From positions 1 through 45,733 of the forward strand of contig CADDYU010000013.1 of the NCBI GenBank assembly GCA_902810705.1: a stretch of 45,733 nt of DNA, given 5' to 3'. The DNA comes from Methylococcaceae bacterium. GTDB taxonomy: Bacteria > Pseudomonadota > Gammaproteobacteria > Methylococcales > Methylococcaceae. Of the stretch, positions 25,632-35,579 are shown in pieces. Numbering within the stretch: the first letter of the stretch is position 1; every line of letters begins with the position of its first letter. The position numbers were made by a program, and so were the translations under genes. The notes under the pieces were generated by a model. The model made no database searches. It was not told the DNA's origin and was given only the letters and a program-made list of their open reading frames with translations.

Positions 25632-26873
25632 ATGTCCATCGACAGGCAAACCCGACGGGCCGCCCGCCTCGCCCGCCTCAAAGTCCGCCGCAGGCTGTGG
25701 CTGGACCTGCATTTGTGGCTGGGACTGGTCCTGGGGCTGTTTCTGGCCGTGATCGGCCTGACCGGCAGTATTCTGGTGTTCTGGCAGGAACTCGACGAGT
25801 GGCTGAATCCGGCGCTGCGGGTGGTTGAAGCCCGCCCTGACGGCCAAGCGGCGTTTCGCCCCATGGACGAGATCACGGCGGCGGCGGAGGCTGCCCTCCC
25901 GTCCGGGGCTGCGTTCACCTTCGCCTACTATCCGCGCAACGATCGGGCGGCATTCCAGTTGTTTTATGCTGTGCCTGCCGGAACGAGCGGGCCGGACCAG
26001 TATCAAGCCTTCGTGAATCCGTACACGGCTCAGGTCACCGGTATACGGCTGGTCCAGCGAGCTGACGACACTTGGCCGCGAGCGTTCATGCCGTTCGTCT
26101 TTCAACTCCACTATTCGCTGCTGCTCGGGGAAAACGGCGGAGTGGCGGTCGGCATCATCGCCGCCATCTCGCTCATCTCGGTGTTGACAGGCTTAGTCGT
26201 CTGGTGGCCCCTCGGCGGCCACTGGCGGCAAGCCCTGACCATCAAGCGCCGTGCGAGCCCCGAGAGATTCACCTTCGATCTGCACAAGACATCCGGGGTT
26301 TATTCGGCATTGGTGCTGTTCGCCGTCCTGTTCTCCGGCATCTTCATGACCCTGCCGCAACACGTCGTGCCGCTGGTCGAGCTGTTCTCGCCTGCCACGT
26401 ACCGCTACTGGTTTCGGTCAACGCCGCAGGCGGATCGAGCACCCATCGGCGTGGCGCGGGCGCTGGCCATCGCAAACGCCCGCTATCCCGAAGGGCGTCC
26501 GGACTGGCTTTACGGGGCGGTGGAAACGGCGGACACCTATACCGTCTGTCTGAACGGCGTCCATGCACCCGGCAGCCTGCTGCATCGGCGCTGCGTGGTC
26601 ATGGACCGGTACACCGGGGAAATCCTGGACGTGGACGATCCGGCCGTCGGCACCGCGGGCGAAGTGTTCACCCAGTGGCAATGGCCCTTGCATTCCGGCC
26701 AGGCTCTGGGACTGCCGGGACGGATACTGGTGTTTCTCTCCGGCCTCGCCTGCCCGGTGCTGTACGTCACAGGCGTGATCCGGTGGCTGCAGAAACGGCG
26801 GGCCGCCCGGCACAAAAATCTATTGGCAAACCGAATCCATTCAAAAAACGGAGGACTCGAAAATGCAGATTAG
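25632..26873 (+). CDS. PepSY-domain inner-membrane protein (PiuB/FoxB-like)
   Basis: This 413-residue protein has four predicted membrane helices in the PepSY-TM pattern: LDLHLWLGLVLGLFLAVIGL with SILVFWQELDEWLNP, then LISVLTGLVVWWP, SGVYSALVLFAVLFSGIF, and a C-terminal helix near VFLSGLACPVLYVTGVIRW. The conserved histidine-containing segments (DLHLW, QLHYSLL, DLHKTSG, WPLHSG) are consistent with haem or metal binding. Relatives in siderophore loci (FoxB, PiuB, FpvG) help release iron by reduction, so a similar role is likely here. It overlaps the next synthetase by 11 bases. Confidence 0.88.
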   Translation: MSIDRQTRRAARLARLKVRRRLWLDLHLWLGLVLGLFLAVIGLTGSILVFWQELDEWLNPALRVVEARPDGQAAFRPMDEITAAAEAALPSGAAFTFAYYPRNDRAAFQLFYAVPAGTSGPDQYQAFVNPYTAQVTGIRLVQRADDTWPRAFMPFVFQLHYSLLLGENGGVAVGIIAAISLISVLTGLVVWWPLGGHWRQALTIKRRASPERFTFDLHKTSGVYSALVLFAVLFSGIFMTLPQHVVPLVELFSPATYRYWFRSTPQADRAPIGVARALAIANARYPEGRPDWLYGAVETADTYTVCLNGVHAPGSLLHRRCVVMDRYTGEILDVDDPAVGTAGEVFTQWQWPLHSGQALGLPGRILVFLSGLACPVLYVTGVIRWLQKRRAARHKNLLANRIHSKNGGLENAD

Positions 26874-29800
26874 TGCGACTCTCCCGGACGACAACACGAA
26901 GCTCTCGGAAACCAAACGGGCGCTGTTGCAAAAGCGGTTGCGCGGCCAGTGGGCCGCCGGTTCGGTGGCCACAACCCTCCCCAAAAAACCCGAAGGCCCG
27001 GCGCCCTTGTCTTTTCCCCAACAGCGCCTTTGGTTTCTGAACCGGCTGGAAGGGAGCAACGTCGCCTATAACGTGCCGACGGCCTTGCGGCTGACGGGCC
27101 GGCTGGACATCGCGCTGCTGGAACGGGCCGTCAGCGAAATCGTGCGCCGCCACGAAATCCTGCGGACAACTTTCGTGATGGTTGACGGACAGCCGGTTCA
27201 GCGGGTCGTGCCCGAATTAAGGCTGTCCGCGAAGGTTCACGATCTGAGCGGGCTGTCCGCATCGGCGCGGGAAGCGGAGATTGTCCGAAAGGCGCGGGAA
27301 GAGGGCGGCGCCCCTTTCGATCTCACCTCGGGGCCTCTGCTCCGGATGAGTCTCCTGTATCTCGGCGAACAGGAAGGCAAACAGGATTATGTACTCCTGT
27401 TCGTCTTCCATCACATCATCGCCGACGGTTGGTCGGCCGGCATTCTTTTCCAGGAATTCGCGACCATTTACCATGCCTTTCGGGAAGGCCGTGCCTCGCC
27501 CCTGCCAGACTTATCCATCCAGTACGGAGACTTCGCCCACTGGCAGCGGCACTGGCTCGAGGGCGAGCGCCTGGAGCGGCAACTGGCCTATTGGCGGAAA
27601 CAACTGGATGGCGCGCCGCCGCTGCTGAAACTGCCCACCGACCATCCGCGTCCCGCCGTGCAAACCGATCGTGGGGCCAATTACCCGTTCCGTCTTTCGC
27701 CAACTCTGACGGAACGGCTGCGCGGCTTGAGCCGCGAGCGGGGCGTAACGCTGTTCGTCACGCTGGTTTCCGCCTTTAACGTGCTGCTTCACCGCTATAG
27801 CGGGCAAAGCGATGTGTGCCTGGGCATTTCGGTCGCCAACCGCACCCGCCCGGAACTTGAATCCCTGATCGGTCTGTTCGTCAACATGCTGGTCTTGCGC
27901 GCTGATCTGTCCGGCAACCCCCGTTTCACGGAGCTGTTGAGCCGCATGCAGGAGGTATCCACGGCCGCCCAGGGGCATCAGGACGTGCCGTTCGAGAAGC
28001 TGGTCGAGGAGCTGAATCCGGCGCGGGACCGGAGTTACAGCCCGTTTTTCCAGGTGGTGCTGGTGTTGCACAACATGCCGATACGGGAGGTGGCGATCGC
28101 GGACCTGAGAGTACAGCGGCTGGAGGTGGACTATGGAACCTCCAAATCGGATTTGACCTTGCATCTCACCGAAGGCGACGGGCTCGAGGCGGTTTTCGAA
28201 TACAGCACGGAACTGTTCGAACCGGCCACCATCGCCCGGATGGCGGGGCACCTCGAAACGCTGCTGGAGGCGATTGCCAAACATCCGGATTCCCGTCTGA
28301 ACGAATTGCCCTGGCTGACGCACGCCGAATGCCGCCAATTGGCCGAATGGAATACGACGGCCGGGGCATTTCCGCAAGACACTTGTCTGCATGAACTGTT
28401 CGAGGTTCAGGCCGCGAAACAGCCGCAGCGGACAGCAGTGATCTGCGGGGAACACCGCCTGTCCTACGGCGAACTGAACGAGCGCGCCAGCCGGCTGGCG
28501 CGGCATTTGCGCGCACGCGGCGTGGGGCCGGAGGTGCGGGTCGGACTGTGCGTGGAGCGTTCCGTCGACGCGGTGGTCGGCATCCTGGCTATCCTCAAGG
28601 CCGGAGGCGCTTACGTGCCCTTCGATCCCTCCCATCCCCCGGAACGGATCGCCGAACTCCTGACGGATTGCAGGGCGGCGCTCCTGTTGACCCAAGAGCG
28701 GCTACTGGCAGAGTGGCCGGCCAACGCCGTGGAAACCTGGTGTTTAGATCGCGACGAGCCGGAGTTTGCCAGCCCGTCGGGCGTAAATCCGTGGGTATCC
28801 GCGCATCCATCGAACGCCGCCTATCTCATTTACACGTCCGGCTCGACGGGAAAGCCCAAAGGGGTTGTCGTCAGCCACGCCAACGCGGTGGCCTCGACCG
28901 CCGTCCGTTCCAGCTTCTATTCGGAAGCACCGGATGGTTTCCTGCTGGCGTCCCCGTTCGCGTTCGACAGCTCGGTGGCCGGGATTTTCTGGACCTTGAG
29001 CCGGGGGGGACGGCTGTGCATCCCGCCCGAGAATAGCCGGCAGGACCCGCGCACCCTGGCCGGACTGATCGCCAAGGAAAGCCTTACTCATCTCCTGTGC
29101 CTGCCGTCGTTGTACGGCTTGCTGCTGGACCGGGCGGATACCGCCGGGCCACTGGATTCCCTGCGCACGATCATCGTGGCCGGCGAAACCTGCCCATCGG
29201 CTCTGGTGGCCAGGCACTACGGCTGTCTGCCCGGCGTACGGCTGTACAACGAATACGGGCCCACGGAAGGCACGGTATGGAGCAGCGCCTGCGAAATCCG
29301 GGCCGCTGACGCCGCGGCGGATCGGCCGGTTCCCATTGGGCGCCCCATCGCCAATATGCAAATTCACCTTTTGGATGCCCATCTTGATCAGGTGCCGATC
29401 GGCGTCCCCGGCGAACTGTATATCGGCGGTGCCGGCGTGGCTCGGGGCTATCACGAACGGCCCGACCTGACCGCCGAACGGTTCGTGCCCGACCCATTCA
29501 CATCCGAACCGGGAGCCCGTCTCTACCGTACCGGCGACCGGGCACGCTGGCGTCCGGACGGCAACATCGAGTTTCTGGGCCGCGTCGATCACCAGGTCAA
29601 GATCCGGGGTTTCCGCATTGAGTTGGGCGAGATCGAGGACTGTCTGCTCCGGCATCCCGCCGTGAAAGCGGCAGTGGTCATCGCCCGTGAAGACCTATCC
29701 GGTGAAAAGCGTCTGGCGGCCTATGTCGTTCCATCATCCTTCTCGGCAGAGGAGAGGCCGTCCCCCGAGACGTTGCGCGAGTTTTTGAAGGAAACTCTCC

Positions 29801-30255
29801 CCGATTACATGATTCCGACGGCTTTCATCCTTTTGAGTCAATTGCCGCTGAATCCCAACGGCAAGCTGGACCGCGAGGCCTTGCCGGCGCCGGATATCGC
29901 CGGACAGTTCGCGCACTGCCACGTCGCGCCGCGCAACGACATCGAGATCCGGCTCGCCGAGTTGTGGGCCGGGTTGCTGGGGCTCGAACGGGTCGGCATC
30001 CACGACAACTTTTTCGATCTGGGTGGGCATTCCCTGCTGGCGGTTCAGGTCGTCGTGCGGCTACAGGACCTGTTCGGCATCGATATGTCGGTGGCGAGCC
30101 TATTCGAGGCGCCCACCGTCGCGGAACTGGCCCTGCTTCTGGCCCGGCAGCAGCTCGCCGCGCAGGGTGCCGACGATGTGGAGGCTGTACTGAAGGAACT
30201 GGAGCGGTTACCGGAAAACGAGGCGCACCGCCTGCTCAACGAACTTGGCGTGTGA
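26863..30255 (+). CDS. NRPS 2: C-A(His)-PCP
   Basis: The single-module synthetase has 1130 residues. A condensation domain covers about 47-490 (FPQQRLWFLNRL, HHIIADGWSAG). An adenylation domain covers about 506-1006 (YTSGSTGKPKG, YNEYGPTEGTVW, YRTGDRARW). The peptidyl carrier covers about 1023-1093 (LGGHSLLAVQ), followed by a short helical tail. The hand-read specificity pocket DSALIAEVWK is identical to that of A1 in the first synthetase, and long stretches of the two A domains are nearly identical in protein and DNA, so they share a recent origin. There is no thioesterase or reductase domain. The stand-alone reductase two genes on is the likely release partner. Confidence 0.95.
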   Translation: MQISATLPDDNTKLSETKRALLQKRLRGQWAAGSVATTLPKKPEGPAPLSFPQQRLWFLNRLEGSNVAYNVPTALRLTGRLDIALLERAVSEIVRRHEILRTTFVMVDGQPVQRVVPELRLSAKVHDLSGLSASAREAEIVRKAREEGGAPFDLTSGPLLRMSLLYLGEQEGKQDYVLLFVFHHIIADGWSAGILFQEFATIYHAFREGRASPLPDLSIQYGDFAHWQRHWLEGERLERQLAYWRKQLDGAPPLLKLPTDHPRPAVQTDRGANYPFRLSPTLTERLRGLSRERGVTLFVTLVSAFNVLLHRYSGQSDVCLGISVANRTRPELESLIGLFVNMLVLRADLSGNPRFTELLSRMQEVSTAAQGHQDVPFEKLVEELNPARDRSYSPFFQVVLVLHNMPIREVAIADLRVQRLEVDYGTSKSDLTLHLTEGDGLEAVFEYSTELFEPATIARMAGHLETLLEAIAKHPDSRLNELPWLTHAECRQLAEWNTTAGAFPQDTCLHELFEVQAAKQPQRTAVICGEHRLSYGELNERASRLARHLRARGVGPEVRVGLCVERSVDAVVGILAILKAGGAYVPFDPSHPPERIAELLTDCRAALLLTQERLLAEWPANAVETWCLDRDEPEFASPSGVNPWVSAHPSNAAYLIYTSGSTGKPKGVVVSHANAVASTAVRSSFYSEAPDGFLLASPFAFDSSVAGIFWTLSRGGRLCIPPENSRQDPRTLAGLIAKESLTHLLCLPSLYGLLLDRADTAGPLDSLRTIIVAGETCPSALVARHYGCLPGVRLYNEYGPTEGTVWSSACEIRAADAAADRPVPIGRPIANMQIHLLDAHLDQVPIGVPGELYIGGAGVARGYHERPDLTAERFVPDPFTSEPGARLYRTGDRARWRPDGNIEFLGRVDHQVKIRGFRIELGEIEDCLLRHPAVKAAVVIAREDLSGEKRLAAYVVPSSFSAEERPSPETLREFLKETLPDYMIPTAFILLSQLPLNPNGKLDREALPAPDIAGQFAHCHVAPRNDIEIRLAELWAGLLGLERVGIHDNFFDLGGHSLLAVQVVVRLQDLFGIDMSVASLFEAPTVAELALLLARQQLAAQGADDVEAVLKELERLPENEAHRLLNELGV

Positions 30256-30264
30256 GGAACAGCG

Positions 30265-31869
30265 ATGCGGGACACGATTTCTTACCGGCTGGCGGATCAC
30301 ACGTCCGCCGAACCCCTGGTGAATCGCTGGGTGGCCTGGCCGCACGTGTTCTCGCCGGTGCCGTACTGCCTGCACATGGCGAATTATCAGACCAAGACTC
30401 TGGCTTCCTATCTGCAAAACCCGGAAATCCACGTGAAGTCCAGCCGCAATCCCAAACTCCTGGGCGGCCCGTTCGTGGACATTCCCGTGGATCGGGCCGA
30501 CGAAGTCCGGGCACTGCTGGCCGATTTGCAAACCCGGCACCGGGAAGACCTGGAGCTTGCCCATACCCTGGTCGAATTCCAGAACACGCTGGCCGGGGAA
30601 GCCAAGGGACAAGGACTCAATTCCTTTTACGAGAAAATCCCGGATGCTCTGGGGGGATACGTCGAACTGGTGTACGACTATCTCAACCGGCCCCTGGTGC
30701 GGTGCCTGGAGAGCCTGTTCTATGAGAGTCCCCATTACCGGGAGCATCTGCAATCGCTGCGGCTGTTCAGCCCGGCGCGGGACGATTCCCGGGCCTACTA
30801 CATGAGTACGCCACGCCTGCCGGAACCCCAGGAGATCGAGTGGGCAGTGCCGTTCGCCAGCGACCGGATCGACGAGCTGTTCGGACTGGATGCCGTCGCC
30901 CGGCCCCTGGGGGAAATCCGGGAACTGCTCGGCCTCGCCCCCGCCGACGACAGGCGCCTGCTGGAGCTCCTGAGCGACGAGCCTCCCGAAGCCGCGGAAC
31001 CCTGGCGGGGGGACGGCGTGCGCGTCCGCTATTTCGGCCACGCCTGCGTATTACTGGAATGGAACGGTGTCGCCATCCTGGTAGATCCCTTCATTCCGGT
31101 GCAGCCCAGGGAGGGCGGAATCGCGCGCTACACGTTCCGCGATCTTCCGCCCCGCATCGACTTCGTATTGATCTCCCACGGCCATCACGACCATTTCGTG
31201 TTCGAGTCCCTGCTGCGCCTCCGGCGACGTATCGGCTGCCTGGTGGTTCCCAAAAGCTCCGGGATTTTTTACGGGGATATCTCTCTGAAGCTGATGGCGC
31301 GGAAGCTCGGTTTCCGTCACATTCTGGAGATCGATGCCCTGGAATCGGTGCCTTTCCTCGGCGGGGAAATCGTCGGCGCGCCGTTCTTCGGCGAACACAG
31401 CGATCTGCCCCACGCCAAAAGCGGCTATGTCGTGCGCTTCGGTTCGGAACTGATCCTGTTCGCCGCCGATTCCAATTGCCTGGACCCGCGGGTTTACCGC
31501 CATGTCCGCAACAGCCTGGGACCGATCGGTACCGTTTTTCTCGGCATGGAATGCATCGGCGCGCCCCTGTCCTGGGTCTACGGTCCCTTGCTGCCGGTGC
31601 AGCCCCAGCACAGCCATAACATGACCCGCCGGTCCAACGGCAGCGATGCGAAGGCGGCGCTTGCTCTCCTCGATACGGTGGGGGCTGAGCGCCTCTGCGT
31701 CTACGCCATCGGGCGCGAACCCTGGCTCAAGTACTTCATGGCGCTGACGCCCGAGGATGACGATCCCTATATCCGGGAATCCAACCGGGTGCTGGAGACG
31801 GTCCGGGCAAGAGGGTTTAAGGACGCTTGGCGGCCCTTCGGCAAACTCGAATTCCATCTGGATGCCTGA
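30265..31869 (+). CDS. CmlA-like diiron beta-hydroxylase with metallo-beta-lactamase fold
   Basis: This 534-residue protein has the length and two-part layout of CmlA, the diiron oxygenase that beta-hydroxylates an amino acid bound to an NRPS carrier. An N-terminal domain (residues 1-245) is followed by a metallo-beta-lactamase-like domain. That domain has YFGHACVLLEWNG, the metal-binding SHGHHDH motif, a further His in FFGEHSDLPHAKS and an Asp in FAADSNCLDP. A late His lies in QPQHSHNMTRRS. It starts 10 bases after NRPS 2, with gagg upstream. The likely substrate is the His loaded on a carrier of NRPS 1 or 2. Which carrier is not shown. Confidence 0.85.
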   Translation: MRDTISYRLADHTSAEPLVNRWVAWPHVFSPVPYCLHMANYQTKTLASYLQNPEIHVKSSRNPKLLGGPFVDIPVDRADEVRALLADLQTRHREDLELAHTLVEFQNTLAGEAKGQGLNSFYEKIPDALGGYVELVYDYLNRPLVRCLESLFYESPHYREHLQSLRLFSPARDDSRAYYMSTPRLPEPQEIEWAVPFASDRIDELFGLDAVARPLGEIRELLGLAPADDRRLLELLSDEPPEAAEPWRGDGVRVRYFGHACVLLEWNGVAILVDPFIPVQPREGGIARYTFRDLPPRIDFVLISHGHHDHFVFESLLRLRRRIGCLVVPKSSGIFYGDISLKLMARKLGFRHILEIDALESVPFLGGEIVGAPFFGEHSDLPHAKSGYVVRFGSELILFAADSNCLDPRVYRHVRNSLGPIGTVFLGMECIGAPLSWVYGPLLPVQPQHSHNMTRRSNGSDAKAALALLDTVGAERLCVYAIGREPWLKYFMALTPEDDDPYIRESNRVLETVRARGFKDAWRPFGKLEFHLDA

Positions 31870-31879
31870 CGGGAGCGCC

Positions 31880-33184
31880 ATGACTACGCTGGCCGAGCGC
31901 ATCGCTCATCTCTCCCCCGCTCAGCGGACCCTGCTCCTCGCGAAAATCAGGCCGGCGGCGCACACCGTCGACTTGCGGTCCGAGGCGGAACTGGCGCCGT
32001 CGATAGTCCCGGCGCAGCCCTTCAGCGCCTCCGGAGGTGCTCCCAAGCGGGTATTTTTGACCGGAGCCACAGGATTTCTAGGTGCGTTTCTGCTCCATGA
32101 ACTGCTCGGACAGACGTGGACGAACATCCATTGCTTGGTACGCGCCGCCACCCCCGTCGAAGGACTGGAAAAAGTGCGCCAGGCCCTGTCGCGGTACGGC
32201 CTCGAAACTCCGGATTTCAGTGTCCGCATCGTCCCGGTCTGCGGCGATTTGGCGCAACCCTGGCTGGGCATGGGGGAAATCCGGTTTCAGGAATTGAGCG
32301 GTGTCGTGGACCTAGTCCTGCACAACGGCGCCCTGGTCAATTTCATGTATCCCTATGGCCGGCTCAAACCGGCCAATGTTCTGGGGACTGTGGAAGCCTT
32401 ACGCCTGGCCTGCCTGGGCCGCGCTAAGCCCTTTCATTACGTTTCCACCCTGTCCGTGTTCGGCAACGAGGAGCCCTATGCTCCGGAAGGCTTCAGGGAG
32501 GATGACAGCGTCGGTCCCAACGCGGACCTGGACAGCGGCTATTCCCAAAGCAAATGGGTCGCCGAGCAGCTGGTGCGGGAGGCATCTTCCCGGGGTTTGC
32601 CGGCGGCCATATACCGGCCGGCAACCCTGGCCGGCGACAGCCGCACCGGGACTTGGAACACCGACGACTTTTTCTGCCGTGTGCTCAAGGGTTGCGTACA
32701 GCTGGGTTCGGTCCCCGACGAAGACATGCCGTTCAACCTGATCCCGGTCGATTTTGCCGCCAAGGCTGTTGTGCGCCTCGCGACGCAAGCCTCATCCTTG
32801 GGCCGGACGTTTCACCTGGATGGCGGATGTCCGGTTTCCAGCCGGTATCTGGCCGACTGGCTCATCGAATTCGGCTACCCTCTCGAACGTGTCCACTTCG
32901 AGAAATGGCTGGAACGGGTCCGCGCCGCCGTGACGCGCTCTACCGATCATCCGCTGCTGCCGCTCTGGCCCGCCCTTGAAGTGCCGTACGTCGTCGCGCG
33001 GGAAGGCCGTCGTCCCCCGGGAGGATCCCGCTACGACTGCCGCGCGACGCTGGCCCTGCTGGAACGGCAGGGAATGATCTGCCCTCGGGTGGACAAAGAC
33101 CTGATGAACCGGTATGTCCGGTATTTCATAACCACCGGATTCCTTCCGGAGCCGGCTGCCAATCCCCACGCAATTCACTCATGA
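31880..33184 (+). CDS. Stand-alone thioester reductase (Re) for chain release
   Basis: This 434-residue extended short-chain dehydrogenase is of the thioester-reductase type. It has the NADPH-binding FLTGATGFLGAFLLHELLG, a further conserved segment LHNGALVNFMYPY, and the catalytic pair in SGYSQSKWVAEQLV (Tyr and Lys). Re domains usually sit at the end of an NRPS and release the peptide as an aldehyde or, after a second reduction, an alcohol. Here it is separate. The first 40 residues (ERIAHLSPAQRTLLLAKI) resemble a docking or linker helix. The synthetases lack a thioesterase, so this enzyme is the best candidate for release. It overlaps the next gene by ATGA. Confidence 0.9.
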   Translation: MTTLAERIAHLSPAQRTLLLAKIRPAAHTVDLRSEAELAPSIVPAQPFSASGGAPKRVFLTGATGFLGAFLLHELLGQTWTNIHCLVRAATPVEGLEKVRQALSRYGLETPDFSVRIVPVCGDLAQPWLGMGEIRFQELSGVVDLVLHNGALVNFMYPYGRLKPANVLGTVEALRLACLGRAKPFHYVSTLSVFGNEEPYAPEGFREDDSVGPNADLDSGYSQSKWVAEQLVREASSRGLPAAIYRPATLAGDSRTGTWNTDDFFCRVLKGCVQLGSVPDEDMPFNLIPVDFAAKAVVRLATQASSLGRTFHLDGGCPVSSRYLADWLIEFGYPLERVHFEKWLERVRAAVTRSTDHPLLPLWPALEVPYVVAREGRRPPGGSRYDCRATLALLERQGMICPRVDKDLMNRYVRYFITTGFLPEPAANPHAIHS

Positions 33185-35579
33185 CTGTGCGGATTCAATT
33201 GCGCCGCTATGTACTCGCGACGGCGACGGTTTCCGCGACGGCGGCTGTCTGTCTCGGCGGGATGCTGCTGGGCTCGCTGCCCGGCGGGGAAGGCCTCTAT
33301 CGGCTGCCGGGGCTGACTGCGCCGGCCAAGGCGGAATTCGATAATTTGGGGATTCCCAGGATCGTGGCGGGGACCCGCGAGGATGCCTTCCGTATCCTGG
33401 GTTTCGTAACCGCTCGCGACCGCCTGTTCCAGATGGATTTATTGCGCCGCCACGCCGCCGGCCGGCTGGCCGAGGTGCTGGGACCCGGCCTTGTCGAGGC
33501 CGATCGCCGGCATCGGGTCATGGGGTTCGAGCAGGTGGCGCGTGCCGTGTTGGAGCGGCTTCCTGAAGATCAAAGGGCGGTGCTCAACGCCTATGCGGAG
33601 GGCGCCAACCGGGCCGTGGCGGACATGACGGTGTTTCCGCCCGAGTTCTTGGCGCTGGCCTACCGTTTTTCCGCCTGGCGCCCCGAGGACAGTCTGCTGG
33701 TGGTATTGGGCATGGAGGAAGACCTGACCTGGAGCGGGGATGCCGAATACATGGCCACTGTCATGGAGGCCGCCCTGCCGCCGCCGGTTTACGCGTTTCT
33801 GATGCCCCCCATGGACCACTATACCGACCGGGTACTGAACGGCAGGGTTTCCCGCTACCGGCCGAGGCCGATTCCCGAAAACGAACTGGCGTCGCTGCTG
33901 AAGCAGGGAACCGGCGGCCCTTGGGCCGGTCTGGTGGGCGGGGCGCCGCAACCGAGGGGCTCGAACGGCTGGGTGGTCGGCCCGTCGAAAACCCGCGGCG
34001 GCCGGGCGCTTCTGGCCAACGATATGCACCTTTCTCTCCGGGTTCCCAATATCTGGTACCGCGCCGAACTCCATTATCAGGGCGCCGGGCTGTACGGTTT
34101 CACCCTGCCGGGCGTTCCCCTGCTGGTGGCCGGCTCCAACGAACGTATCGCCTGGGGATTCACCAATATCGAAGGGGATTTTTCCGACCTTGTTCTGTTG
34201 GATATCGACCCCGCGGGTGCCGAACGCTACCGCACGCCGAAAGGTTTCGTCCGGTTCGGCGAGCGGACGGAAACAATTCGCGTGCGCGGCGAACCCGACC
34301 GAAGGATCAAGGTCCGCACCACGCAGTGGGGGCCGGTGCTGCCCAAGCCCCTGTTGGGACGGCCGGTGGCGGTACGCTGGACCGTCCTGGATCCCGAGGC
34401 CACCGATTTGCGGTTTCTCGACCTGGACGGCGCGGAGGATGTCGATGCGGCGCTGGCCATACTCAACCGGGCCGGCGGTCCGCCCCTGAACGCCCTGGTG
34501 GCGGATCGCCGGGGCGATATCGGCTGGACCTACACCGGCAGGATTCCCAAGCGCTTCGGTCTGGACGGTACGGTCAGCCGGTCCTGGGCGGACGGTTCGC
34601 GGGGCTGGAACGGCTACATTCTTCCGGCGGAGCTGCCGCGCCAAGTGAATCCGGATTCCGGCTTCATCGTGAACGCCAATCAGCGCATGGTGGACGAGCG
34701 CTATCCCTAGATCATTGGCCAGCCCTTCGGCAACGGCTACCGCGCCTATCGAATCGCTGAACGCCTCGCGGACATGAAGGACATCGGCGAGAGCGATCTT
34801 CTGCGTCTGCAACTGGATACACGGGCCGAGTTCTACCGCTTTTACCAGCGGCTCGCCCTATCCCTTCCGAGCATCGCCGGCGACGGTGCCGTGGCACGGC
34901 TCAAGCAAAGTCTGGAACGCTGGGACGGTTTCGCCGAGCGGGACTCGACGGGTCTGGCGATTCTGGCGGAGTTCCGCAGGCTGCTGTTGGAACGGGTGAT
35001 TGCTCCGTATCTTGTTTCCTGCCGCCGCCTGGACCCGTCGTTCCGGTTCGATTCGTCCACCATTGATGAACCGCTTCAGCAACTTTTGGACGCGAAGCGG
35101 CCGGAACTGCTGCCGGAGCCGGCACGCTATCCGGACTGGGATGCATTCTCCTGCGCGATCTGCTGGTCATGGCCGAGCGCAGCGTTCTGGCCCGATCCGG
35201 AAGCGAGGCGTCGGAGACGCTTACCTGGGGAACGGCCAATCGCGCCGCCATCGCCCATCCCTTTTCGGCCGCGCTGCCGATGTTGAGTGAATTGTTGAAC
35301 ATGCCGGCGGAGCCGCTGCCGGGCTGTCCATACTGCGTGCGCCTGTCCATGCCGGACAGCGGCGCGAGCGAACGCCTGGTGGTAGCGCCGGGCCGCGAAA
35401 GCGACGGGATACTGCACATGCCCGGTGGCCAGTCCGGCCACCCGCTCTCGTCCCATTATCGCGACCAGCACCGCGCTTGGGTGGAAGGCGCCGCGCTGCC
35501 GCTCAAGGCGGGGCGTTCCGTTTTCCGGCTCGAATTCGTACCGGGTACTGTGCCGCAGGCGCCGGAGGGTAGGCCATGA
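33181..35579 (+). pseudogene. Penicillin-acylase/PvdQ-type deacylase gene, broken by a stop and a frameshift
   Basis: The intact product would be a periplasmic Ntn-hydrolase of about 800 residues that removes a fatty acyl chain from an NRPS product, as PvdQ does for pyoverdine. Present are a signal-anchor, the alpha-chain pattern (VTARDRLFQMDLLRRHAAGR), and the beta-chain start GSNGWVVGPSKTRGGRALLA with the nucleophile Ser. A TAG at 34708-34710 interrupts RYP-IIGQPFGNGYRAYRIA. The same frame continues to about 35146, where an extra tc shifts the frame. The remainder (VMAERSVLARSGSEASET and TANRAAIAHPFSAALP) continues in another frame to 35579. Two independent lesions make it a true pseudogene rather than a single read error. 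Confidence 0.88.

Noticed and set aside
34708..34710. TAG in the deacylase as a read-through or pyrrolysine codon
   Set aside because: A second, independent frameshift lies downstream, so recoding of the TAG would not restore the protein.
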